NCBI GenBank assembly: GCA_026386995.1
Contig: JAPLMO010000386.1
Location: 1 to 12,766, forward strand
Direction of reading: 5' to 3'
Length of the DNA: 12,766 nt
From: Planctomycetota bacterium
Lineage (GTDB): Bacteria; Planctomycetota; Phycisphaerae; FEN-1346
The notes under the pieces were generated by a model. That model ran no database searches, had not been told where the DNA came from, and saw only the letters and a list, made by a program, of their open reading frames with translations. Below, piece after piece: positions 6,325-12,669 of the stretch (its first letter is position 1; the number at the start of each line of letters is the position of its first letter). A program made the translations under genes and the position numbers.

Positions 6325-6732
6325 ATGGCGAAGCCGACTCCCGAAGAGATGCTCGAGAAGATCATGGAGCGTGACCGGCGCTACGCGCGCGAGGCATACG
6401 CGTTCGTGCACGAGGCGCTTCAGTTCACGGTGCAGCGCATCGGCCGCAAGGGCCACGTTACGGGGCGCGAGTTATGCGAAGGGCTATGCGACTTCGCGCT
6501 GGCCCAGTTCGGGCGTCTGGCCCGGACGGTGCTCGATCACTGGGGCGTGCGGCGGTCGGAGGATGTCGGCGAGATCGTCTTCAACATGGTCGAGGTGGGG
6601 CTCCTGAAGAAACGCGAGGAAGACACCCGCGAAGATTTCGCGGACGCCGTGAAGTTCGACGAAGCCCTGGACCGCGCGTTCGAGTTGCACCTGAAACCGG
6701 AGGAGCCGGATGGGCACTGCGGGTCTTCCTGA
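6325..6732 (+). CDS. Minf_1886 family protein
   Basis: This 135-residue soluble protein starts at ATG 6325 (MAKPTPEEMLEKIMERD), just after the palindromic repeat, with GGGAAGA about five bases upstream. The centre, LCEGLCDFALAQFGRLARTV followed by LDHWGVRRSEDVGEIVFNMV, and the EEDTREDFADAVKFDEALDR tail match the Minf_1886 family. That family is described only from Planctomycetes and Verrucomicrobia and has no known function. The in-frame sequence upstream of 6325 is the repeat and is not coding. The protein is predicted to be mostly helical and acidic at its C-terminus, with no signal peptide or membrane segment. It is followed on the same strand by a small membrane protein and a 167-residue protein, which suggests an operon. 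Family membership is recalled from the sequence pattern, and no role can be given. Confidence 0.85.
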   Translation: MAKPTPEEMLEKIMERDRRYAREAYAFVHEALQFTVQRIGRKGHVTGRELCEGLCDFALAQFGRLARTVLDHWGVRRSEDVGEIVFNMVEVGLLKKREEDTREDFADAVKFDEALDRAFELHLKPEEPDGHCGSS

Positions 6733-6763
6733 CGGCGGCTGCTCGCCGCGGGCGCCGTCTAAA

Positions 6764-6889
6764 ATGAATAGTGAAAGGGTTGTTGCGCAGCCACAGCGGG
6801 GGCGGTGGAAGTTCTTCGCCGTGGCTGCCCTGTATGCCGCATGGCTTGCGGCGCTGGCCGCGGCGGCGGTTGTTCACAGGTTTTTCTGA
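6764..6889 (+). CDS. small single-pass membrane protein (41 aa)
   Basis: The frame ATG 6764 to TGA 6887-6889 encodes 41 residues. It begins MNSERVVAQPQRGRWKFF, continues with a hydrophobic helix of about 19 residues rich in Ala, Leu and Val (around residues 18-37), and ends VHRFF. A basic/aromatic N-terminal edge (RGRWKFF) followed by one transmembrane helix is typical of real bacterial micropeptides. It fills most of the 205-base gap between the Minf_1886 gene and the next gene, 31 bases after the first and 48 before the second. There is no strong ribosome binding site, which weakens the call. It could be translated by coupling from the upstream gene. No family is recognised. Confidence 0.6.
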   Translation: MNSERVVAQPQRGRWKFFAVAALYAAWLAALAAAAVVHRFF

Positions 6890-6937
6890 TCGGCGGGCCG
6901 GCGGGCCCGGTCGGCCAGGCGCTCGGCACGGAGAATC

Positions 6938-7441
6938 ATGACGGTGGGACTCGAAACGTTCACGCGGGCGATGCTGGAGCAGGCGGTACGCCTCTACATG
7001 GAGGAGGCGTACGGAAGTGCGCCGGTGCCGGCGAAAGTGCAGGCGCGGCTGGCGTGGCCGGCGGGCGACTCGCTCCGGCAACTGGCCGCCGGCGATGCGT
7101 TCGAGTGCGTGCCGGCCGACGTGCCCGTGGACGAGTGCGACCGCATTCGCCTGCGCCTGGGGAACCCTAAGTACCCGCACATGAAACTCGGCGTGGACCG
7201 GATCCCCGACACGGGCGACTGGGTGCTGGCGGTCGATTGCCACGACCGGCAACTGATGGCGGTGGTTCAGGACAGCGAGCGGGCGGCCCTGGAGGCGATT
7301 CTTAGGGCCAACAACGAACTGAAATCGCGTATCGAACGCCGGTGGACCGATGCGGGGTTGCCGACCTTCGAGCGCTATATCCGCGGCCGCCTGGCTGGCT
7401 GCCCCCGCGACGAGTCCGGGACCTGCCAGCCGCCGCCGTAG
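6938..7441 (+). CDS. hypothetical protein, 167 aa
   Basis: The start is ATG 6938, with a CGGAGA-like site four to five bases upstream. The protein begins MTVGLETFTRAMLEQAVRLY as an amphipathic helix. A central beta-rich part follows, with RLRLGNPKYPHMKLGVDRI and DWVLAVDCHDRQLMA, then a helical region ERAALEAILRANNELKSRIE and a polar end containing Cys-Pro-Arg and Gln-Pro-Pro-Pro. No signal peptide or transmembrane helix is present. I do not recognise the family. The Asp-Cys-His-Asp and His-Met-Lys clusters might bind a metal, but that is only a guess. It is the last gene of the short same-strand group starting with the Minf_1886 gene, and a GC-rich hairpin at 7453-7470 follows it. Confidence 0.75.
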   Translation: MTVGLETFTRAMLEQAVRLYMEEAYGSAPVPAKVQARLAWPAGDSLRQLAAGDAFECVPADVPVDECDRIRLRLGNPKYPHMKLGVDRIPDTGDWVLAVDCHDRQLMAVVQDSERAALEAILRANNELKSRIERRWTDAGLPTFERYIRGRLAGCPRDESGTCQPPP

Positions 7442-7452
7442 CAGCCCCGGGC

Positions 7453-7470
7453 CCGCCGCGGGAGCGGCGG
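7453..7470 (+). terminator. GC hairpin between the 167-aa gene and the kinase
   Basis: CCGCCGC (7453-7459) and GCGGCGG (7464-7470) form a 7-bp stem closed by GGGA, which fits the stable GNRA tetraloop pattern. No T tract follows, so it may pause polymerase or protect an RNA 3' end rather than act as a full terminator. The TATAAC just downstream (7473-7478) is a weak candidate -10 box for the kinase gene. Confidence 0.45.
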
Positions 7471-7523
7471 CATATAACCGTACGGGATAGACTCTCTCTT
7501 GGCCGAGCCGAAGCGAGGTTTCG

Positions 7524-9095
7524 ATGCGCGGCCTGCGACTGTCGGAAAAACTGGTCTTGTTGCTGGTGGCGGCCGCCGTGGCCGAAGGGTGCTTGACCGC
7601 CTTTCTGGCCTTCACGGCCATGGGCGAGCACGTCAGTAGAGAGTTCTTTGGCCTCGGCGATATCTTTGGCCTCGCCCTGACGCTCCTGGTGGGCATCTGG
7701 TTCGTCCATCGCATTACACGCCCGGTCCAGGCCCTCTCGGACGTGGCGAAGCGGATCTCTCAGGGGCACCTGGATTCTGAGATCAAGGTTCAGTCTAAAG
7801 ACGAGATCGGCGACCTGGCCGAGGCTTTCCGCGAGATGCAGACGCGCGACCGCGCTCTGCACGAGCAACTGGAACGCCGCGTCGAAGAGCGGACGACCGA
7901 ACTCCAGGAGACCACCGATTTCCTGCACTCCGTCCTCGACTCGTCCACGGATTATGCCATTATCGCGACCGACATGGACTGGCACGTGCTGACGTTCAAC
8001 GAGGGCGCGCGGCGGACGTTCGGCTTCGAGCCCGAGGAGGTCCTGGGTCGGCCGGCGTCGCGCCTGGCGCCCCCCGAGGAGGCCATGAAGGCATTCGGCT
8101 CCGAGATGGTGCGCGTGCTCCAGATGCACGGCCGGTTCTACGGCGAAGGCACGCGAGTCCGCAAGAGCGGCCAGCGGTTCCCCGTGCGGACCGTCACGAC
8201 GATCCGCACCGACGCCTCCGGCAAGCCCCTCGGTTACACCATCATCTGCCGCGACATCACGCAGGACAAGGCCCTCGAGCATCGCCTGCGCGATTACACC
8301 GACAACCTGGAGCGGATGGTCGCCGAAAAGACCGCCGAACTGCGCGAGGTCAACGCCGAACTCGTCCGCGCCAACCAACTGAAGAGCCAGTTCCTGGCCA
8401 ACATGAGCCACGAGTTGCGAACGCCCCTGAACGCCATCATGGGGTTCGCCGAGGCGATCCGCGACGGCATGGCCGGCGACCCCACCGCCGAGCAGCGCGA
8501 GTTTGCCGAGGACATCTACCAGGCCGGCCGGCAACTGCTTGGAATGATCAACGATATCCTCGACCTCGCCAAGGTCGAGGCCGGGGCGATGGAACTGACA
8601 CTGGAACCGTGCGACCTGGCCGCCCTGATCGACGAGGTGGTCCGCGTGGCCCGGGGCCTGGCCAGGCGCAAGGGCATCGAACTGGCCAGCGACGTCGCCC
8701 CCCGCCCCCTGGAGATTACGGCCGACGCCCTGAAGGTCAAGCAGGTGCTCTACAACCTCCTGTCGAACGCGATCAAGTTCACCGGTGCGGCCGGAAAGGT
8801 TTCCGTCGAGGCGCGGCTCGGCAAGGAGACCGCCGAGATTCGCGTGTCGGACACCGGCATCGGCATCGCCCCTGGGGACCTCGCGACCATCTTCGACGAG
8901 TTCCGGCAGGTCGACTCGTCGCTCACGCGAAAACACGAGGGGACCGGACTGGGGCTGGCCCTCACGCGGCGGCTCGTGGAACTGCACGGCGGCGAAATCA
9001 GCGTCGAAAGCGAACTCGGGAAGGGCTCGACCTTCACGGTTACGCTCCTCAGGGACATCGTATCGAGCCCGGCCCCGCAACCGCGGCCGGTTTGA
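7524..9095 (+). CDS. membrane-bound HAMP-PAS sensor histidine kinase
   Basis: The 523-residue protein starts at ATG 7524, with GCGAGG six bases upstream. Two transmembrane helices (about 9-32 and 44-62) enclose a loop of only about 12 residues, so it has almost no periplasmic sensor. A HAMP linker (62-114), a coiled coil, a PAS/PAC domain (about 131-250) and a second coiled coil lead to the HisKA H-box MSHELRTPLNAI with H296. The ATPase domain has N411 and N415 (NLLSNAIKFT), the G1 box DTGIGI at 443, FDEF, and the G2 box GTGLGLAL at 473-480. All catalytic motifs are intact. Signal sensing is probably cytoplasmic, through PAS, or within the membrane. The next gene starts 16 bases downstream and codes for a REC-PAS-kinase, a likely phosphorelay partner. 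The ligand is unknown. Confidence 0.93.
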   Translation: MRGLRLSEKLVLLLVAAAVAEGCLTAFLAFTAMGEHVSREFFGLGDIFGLALTLLVGIWFVHRITRPVQALSDVAKRISQGHLDSEIKVQSKDEIGDLAEAFREMQTRDRALHEQLERRVEERTTELQETTDFLHSVLDSSTDYAIIATDMDWHVLTFNEGARRTFGFEPEEVLGRPASRLAPPEEAMKAFGSEMVRVLQMHGRFYGEGTRVRKSGQRFPVRTVTTIRTDASGKPLGYTIICRDITQDKALEHRLRDYTDNLERMVAEKTAELREVNAELVRANQLKSQFLANMSHELRTPLNAIMGFAEAIRDGMAGDPTAEQREFAEDIYQAGRQLLGMINDILDLAKVEAGAMELTLEPCDLAALIDEVVRVARGLARRKGIELASDVAPRPLEITADALKVKQVLYNLLSNAIKFTGAAGKVSVEARLGKETAEIRVSDTGIGIAPGDLATIFDEFRQVDSSLTRKHEGTGLGLALTRRLVELHGGEISVESELGKGSTFTVTLLRDIVSSPAPQPRPV

Positions 9096-9111
9096 AGGAC
9101 GGGAGCCTATC

Positions 9112-10608
9112 ATGGCGGAAACCCCGCAACACGTGGGCGGCAAGATCCTCATCGTGGACGACTACGCCGCCAACGTCAAACTCCTGGAACGCAACCTCCA
9201 GGCGGCGGGCTACGAGACCGTCGCCGCCTGGGACGGCGAAGAGGCCCTCCAGAAGGTCCGGACGGAGCGCCCCGACCTCATCCTGCTGGACATCATGCTG
9301 CCGAAGATCGACGGCTTCGAGGTCTGCCGGCGCCTGCGGGCCGACGAGGCCACCGCCGTCATCCCGATCATCATGATCACGGCCCTGAAGGACACCGAGG
9401 ACCGCATCCGCGGCCTGGAGTCGGGCGGCGATGATTTCATCTCCAAGCCCTTTGACCGCGGCGAACTGCTGGCCCGCGTCAAGAGTCTCCTCCAGGTCAA
9501 GTACTACCGGTCGATGCTGGCGGAACGCGAAAAGTTCCACGCGGTCATCCAGGACCTGTCGCACGGCATCATCATCGCGGACGGCCAGTGGCGCGTCCAG
9601 ACCATCAGCCGCAGGGCCGCCGAACTGCTGGGCCTTCAGGAAGCCGACGGACAGATCGGCCTCGACCTGGCCGAGGTCCTCGCGGAGTTCCAGGTCGAAC
9701 CGGCCCTCGACGCGCTCCGCCAGACGCTGACGCGGTCGGTGACGGTCGAACTGACGCAGGAAGACGCCCACCCGCCGTGTTACCTGGCGGGGCGCTACAC
9801 CCGCATCGAGGGTCCGCGCGGCGAACTGTACAACGCGGCCCTGGTGTTCCGCGACATCACCGAGATGCGCCAGAAAGAAAAACTGAAACGCGACTTCCTG
9901 GCCATGTTCAGCCATAAGTTGAAGCACCCCCTGACGAGCGTCTCGGTGCGCCTGGATATGATGGACCAGGGCAAGTACGGCCCGGTGCCGCCCGCCATGG
10001 CCGATGCGCTGCGGATCGCCGTCGCGAAGATCCGCGAACTCTCGGACCTCATCGAGAAAGTCCTCGCCTATGCCGCGCTGTCCGCCACGGAACTGGAGCG
10101 CGCGGGGCAACTCGTGGGCCTTGCGGACCTCATCGAACGGACCAGCGACCGGATCGTCCAGCGGTACTCGGACCGCCAGGTGCAGTGGGTCGTCAGCCTG
10201 CCGGCGGACCTGCCCCACGCCCGCGCGCCGGAGGAACTGCTGGCGATCGTCCTGGACAACCTCATGGACAACGCGGTCAAGTTCGCCCGGCGCAAGGATG
10301 TGCGCGTCGAGATCGCCGCCCAGGAAGGCCCCGACCGCCACATCCGCGTGGCGGTCCACGACAACGGCCCGGGCATCCGTCCGCAGGACCGCGACCAGGT
10401 CTTCTCCGACTTCACGCAGTTGGAGGAGACGTTCACCGGCAACATCACCGGCATCGGCCTGGGCCTGGCCACGGCGAAACGCCTGGTCGAATCATGGGGC
10501 GGCCAGATCGATTTCGAGTCCGTTCCCGACCAGGGCGCCACGTTCTTCTTCACCGTCCCATCGGAGTTCTCCCCGGCCCGCGACATGTCCGAACGGCACG
10601 GCGCCTGA
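9112..10608 (+). CDS. REC-PAS-histidine kinase hybrid (receiver first)
   Basis: The start is ATG 9112, with GGGAG (9101-9105) six bases before it. The open frame continues upstream inside the kinase gene but has no start signal there. The 498-residue protein is soluble. The receiver (11-126) has D16/D17, phospho-acceptor D60 in LILLDIMLP, T90 and K112. A PAS-like domain (about 138-252) follows, then a HisKA domain whose H-box reads FSHKLKHPL with H268, where most kinases have SHELRTPL. The ATPase has N383 and N387 (NLMDNAVKF), DNGPGI at 417 and GIGLGLA at 447-453. The receiver-first order means phosphorylation of D60, perhaps by the upstream kinase, could gate the second kinase, which would then pass phosphate on. 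The convergent response regulator is a natural candidate target, but partner choice is inferred. Confidence 0.92.
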   Translation: MAETPQHVGGKILIVDDYAANVKLLERNLQAAGYETVAAWDGEEALQKVRTERPDLILLDIMLPKIDGFEVCRRLRADEATAVIPIIMITALKDTEDRIRGLESGGDDFISKPFDRGELLARVKSLLQVKYYRSMLAEREKFHAVIQDLSHGIIIADGQWRVQTISRRAAELLGLQEADGQIGLDLAEVLAEFQVEPALDALRQTLTRSVTVELTQEDAHPPCYLAGRYTRIEGPRGELYNAALVFRDITEMRQKEKLKRDFLAMFSHKLKHPLTSVSVRLDMMDQGKYGPVPPAMADALRIAVAKIRELSDLIEKVLAYAALSATELERAGQLVGLADLIERTSDRIVQRYSDRQVQWVVSLPADLPHARAPEELLAIVLDNLMDNAVKFARRKDVRVEIAAQEGPDRHIRVAVHDNGPGIRPQDRDQVFSDFTQLEETFTGNITGIGLGLATAKRLVESWGGQIDFESVPDQGATFFFTVPSEFSPARDMSERHGA

Positions 10609-10617
10609 GGGCACGTA

Positions 10618-10639
10618 GGGGCGAGGTTCGCCGCGCCCC
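10618..10639. terminator. hairpin between two convergent genes
   Basis: GGGGCG (10618-10623) pairs with CGCCCC (10634-10639). An alternative inner pairing is GGCGA/TCGCC (10620-10624 with 10628-10632). It fills most of the 32 bases between the two facing stop codons and can fold in either transcript, so it may serve both as a terminator. There is no T tract on either strand. Confidence 0.45.
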
Positions 10640-10640
10640 C

Positions 10641-11450
10641 TCAGACGCCGTCTTCCGGAAGCGGCGGGGGCAGGGTCTTCTCCAGGACCACCTCGCCGTT
10701 GACGGTGGTAAGGCTGTCGATGATGCCGGCGTCGGTGAGCGCGGCCGGAACGGCGGCCTCGGGGTCAAGATGTTCCAGGAGGAACGCCTCGCCGCTCTCG
10801 GCGATGGGGCGAAACTTCAGCAACATCCGCTGGTCGCCGACCTCGACCGTCAACCGCACGGGCGAGGCCCCGCCGTGCGTGACGGCCCAACGCCCGGCGG
10901 CGTTGGACAGGCGCACGATGCCCGCCCGCAGCGACTCGATCTGCTCGGGGGCCAGGTCGGTCCGGCAATACAGGCACGTGGCCAGCGTGTTGGCCGCCTT
11001 CAGGTCCGCAAGCGACGCCGTCAATTCCAGGGTGATCTCCATCTGGTTGCACGTGTTGCGAATCTCGCGGCACTGGTCGATGTCGACGCGAAGCCGCGCT
11101 ATCAGCCCCTCGGGCGTGAACGGCTTCGTCAGGTAATCGTCGGCGCCGGTCTCAAAGCCGTGCCGGCGGTCGACGGCCCGGTCCAGGGCCGTCAGGATCA
11201 CGACCGGAATCGACCGGGTCGACCGGGCGGACTTCAGAAGGCGGCAGAGTTCCAGGCCGCTCATTCCGGGCAACATGAGGTCCAGCAGAATGGCGTCGGG
11301 CGGACGCTCGGCGATGGCCCGCAAGGCCGCCTCCGCATCAATCGCCTGGATGGGCTCAAAGCCGTAAGCCCGCAGGACGTCGGCCAACAGATTGTTCATG
11401 TCCGGCTCATCTTCGACGATGAGGATCCGGGCCTGGGCATCGTTTGCCAT
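10641..11450 (-). CDS. response regulator with degenerate RsbW/GHKL-like output domain
   Basis: The 269-residue protein starts at ATG 11450 on the minus strand, with only a weak ribosome site. Residues 8-125 are a receiver with E13/D14, phospho-acceptor D57 (AILLDLMLP), T87 and K109. The C-terminal part (137-260) is not a DNA-binding domain. Its order of elements, ITLELTASLADLKAANTLAT, then IVRLSNAAGRWAVTHGG, then AALTDAGIIDSLTTVNGEVV, follows serine-kinase/anti-sigma ATPases of the RsbW type. The expected N-box (NAxxHG-like) is altered, and neither a DxGxG nor a GxGL/GRGI box is present, so ATP binding is doubtful. It may act as a phosphorylation-controlled binding module, for example for an anti-sigma antagonist. 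The receiver is certain, and the domain relation is my reading of a diverged pattern. It converges with the two kinase genes. Confidence 0.85.
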   Translation of the reverse strand: MANDAQARILIVEDEPDMNNLLADVLRAYGFEPIQAIDAEAALRAIAERPPDAILLDLMLPGMSGLELCRLLKSARSTRSIPVVILTALDRAVDRRHGFETGADDYLTKPFTPEGLIARLRVDIDQCREIRNTCNQMEITLELTASLADLKAANTLATCLYCRTDLAPEQIESLRAGIVRLSNAAGRWAVTHGGASPVRLTVEVGDQRMLLKFRPIAESGEAFLLEHLDPEAAVPAALTDAGIIDSLTTVNGEVVLEKTLPPPLPEDGV

Positions 11451-11481
11451 GCTTGCCGCTTTCTAACACTGCATTCCGACT

Positions 11482-11510
11482 AGGATACGCCGAAGCGCGG
11501 CGCGCGGCAA
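11482..11510 (-). promoter_or_regulatory. candidate promoter of the response regulator gene
   Basis: On the minus strand, TTGCCG (11510-11505) and TATCCT (11487-11482) are separated by exactly 17 bases. Each box matches the sigma70 consensus at four of six positions. It would give a leader of about 25-30 bases before ATG 11450. Confidence 0.5.
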
Positions 11511-11531
11511 GGGGGTTTTGGCGGCAAGAGG

Positions 11532-11654
11532 CTGTTTCAGAACCGGCTTTAAGCGCATGATCGCGCGGCGGGCAGTCTTGCCCGCCGCGCAAAGACTGGT
11601 TTGTATGCGCGGTGGGCAAGACTGCCCACCGCGCGACACTCGGCCCTGAAACAG
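11532..11654. repeat. paired opposite hairpins inside an outer inverted repeat
   Basis: Hairpin A has stem GCGCGGCGGGCA (11563-11574), loop GTCT, and its perfect complement to 11590. Hairpin B has stem GCGCGGTGGGCA (11607-11618), loop AGAC, and its perfect complement to 11634. B is the reverse complement of A except for one base pair, C-G in A and T-A in B, where both strands of the stem have changed together. CTGTTTCAG (11532-11540) and CTGAAACAG (11646-11654) frame the pair. The element lies between the divergent response regulator and PHP genes. Confidence 0.92.
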
Positions 11655-11681
11655 GTCCTTAGCGCAGCCGGCGATTCTCGC

Positions 11682-11687
11682 TATCAT
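11682..11687 (+). promoter_or_regulatory. candidate -10 box for a leaderless PHP transcript
   Basis: TATCAT lies only nine bases before the ATG at 11697, and the bases between contain no purine-rich ribosome site. A -35 element at the right distance (TTAGCG, 11659-11664) is poor. If it is real, transcription would start at or near the start codon. Confidence 0.35.
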
Positions 11688-11696
11688 ACTCCGACC

Positions 11697-12506
11697 ATGA
11701 TCGCTCTCGACTACCATATTCACTCAACGCACAGCAAGGACGGCAAGAACACGGTGCTGGAGACTTGCGAGGCGGCCCTCGGGCAGGGCCTGCGCGAGAT
11801 CTGTTTTACCGAGCACCTCGATTTCGACCGCCTGGACCCAGACTACGGGTTCCTCAACTGGGAGGCGTACACGGTGTCGGTGGCCGAGGCGCGGGCGCGG
11901 TACGCCGGCCGCCTGGTGATTCGGCAGGGCCTGGAATTCGATTTCCGCCGGTCCTACGGCTCCGCGCCGGCCGAGGTGCTGTCGACGATGCCGTGCGATT
12001 TCCGCATCGGGTCCGTTCACGCGGCCGCGGGGCGGTACCTGTTCAATCTTCCGAAGGAACCGGCGCCGGCGACCCGCGACCTGCGCGAGATTCTGGCCGA
12101 GTACCTGGCCGAGGTCGAGGCGCTCGCGGCCTCGAATCTGGCGAGCTCGATCGGCCATTTCGACTACGTCTACAAGCAACTGCCCGACCTCGTGCGGCCG
12201 CTGCGGGACGAGAAGTACTGGCGAGATGTCGAGCGGATCCTTGCCAGGTGCGTCGAAACCGCCGCGGCGCTGGAGGTCAACACCCACCACATGCTCGACC
12301 GGGCCCTGGAGATGGCGGCTGACGTGGAAATCCTGCGCCGCTACCGCGCGCTGGGCGGCCGGCGCGTGACGGTCGGCTCCGACGCCCATCGGCGCGAGGA
12401 CCTCAAGCACAACTTCGCTGCGGCCGAGCAGGCCCTCCGGGCCGCCGGCTTCGACGCCATCACGGGATTTGAATCGCTACGGCCGTACCCGGTCAGTCTC
12501 GCATAA
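11697..12506 (+). CDS. PHP-family phosphoesterase, histidinol-phosphatase-like
   Basis: From ATG 11697 the protein has 269 residues, normal for the HisJ/HisK type of histidinol phosphatase. That enzyme removes phosphate from L-histidinol phosphate in the penultimate part of histidine synthesis. The PHP metal ligands are all present: H7 and H9 in YHIHSTHS, H40 in FTEHLDF, E80 in GLEFDF, H108 in IGSVHAA, H154/D156 in GHFDYVYK, N195-THH, and D229/H231 in VGSDAHR. They bind a two- or three-metal centre in a TIM-like barrel. The in-frame sequence upstream is the hairpin repeat, so the ATG at 11697 is the right start. No other his gene is near. PHP proteins of this length also include phosphoesterases of other specificity, so the substrate is likely but not proven. 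Confidence 0.85.
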   Translation: MIALDYHIHSTHSKDGKNTVLETCEAALGQGLREICFTEHLDFDRLDPDYGFLNWEAYTVSVAEARARYAGRLVIRQGLEFDFRRSYGSAPAEVLSTMPCDFRIGSVHAAAGRYLFNLPKEPAPATRDLREILAEYLAEVEALAASNLASSIGHFDYVYKQLPDLVRPLRDEKYWRDVERILARCVETAAALEVNTHHMLDRALEMAADVEILRRYRALGGRRVTVGSDAHRREDLKHNFAAAEQALRAAGFDAITGFESLRPYPVSLA

Positions 12507-12539
12507 CAGCAAGGCCGGGGCGAGGGAGCAGAAGGTCTT

Positions 12540-12633
12540 GCGCGGCGGGTCTCCCGACCCGCCGCGCGAAACAGCCTTCTCGCAAGCGCCAATGACTATT
12601 CTTGCGCGGTGGGTCCGGAGACCCGCCGCGCAA
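12540..12633. repeat. two opposite hairpins downstream of the PHP gene
   Basis: The first has stem GCGCGGCGGGTC (12540-12551), loop TCCC and a perfect complement to 12567. The second has stem TTGCGCGGTGGGTC (12602-12615), loop CGGA and complement to 12633, with a single T-G wobble. The second is the first in reverse orientation, as the loops show. They lie between the facing ends of the PHP gene and the PEP-CTERM gene and could also end both transcripts. Confidence 0.9.
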
Positions 12634-12650
12634 AGGCTCAAGCATGTAGG

Positions 12651-12669
12651 GTGGGTGCTATGCACCCAC
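12651..12669. repeat. palindrome overlapping the PEP-CTERM gene stop
   Basis: GTGGGTGC (12651-12658) and GCACCCAC (12662-12669) form a perfect 8-bp stem around TAT. The TAG stop of the minus-strand gene (12660-12658) and its last three sense codons lie inside this palindrome. Confidence 0.85.

Noticed and set aside
3726..6365. An 879-codon open frame on the minus strand across ricT and metG
   Set aside because: It is antisense to two clearly recognised genes, has low-complexity Arg/Ala/Pro-rich translation, no start signal, and is explained by high GC.
8785..9111. A longer N-terminus for the REC-PAS-kinase protein
   Set aside because: It overlaps the kinase ATPase domain in another frame, with Arg/Pro-rich sequence. 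ATG 9112 with GGGAG fits the start of the receiver domain.
11532..12669. CRISPR array or tandem repeats
   Set aside because: Units are inverted palindromes in pairs at distant sites with no regular spacers and no cas genes.
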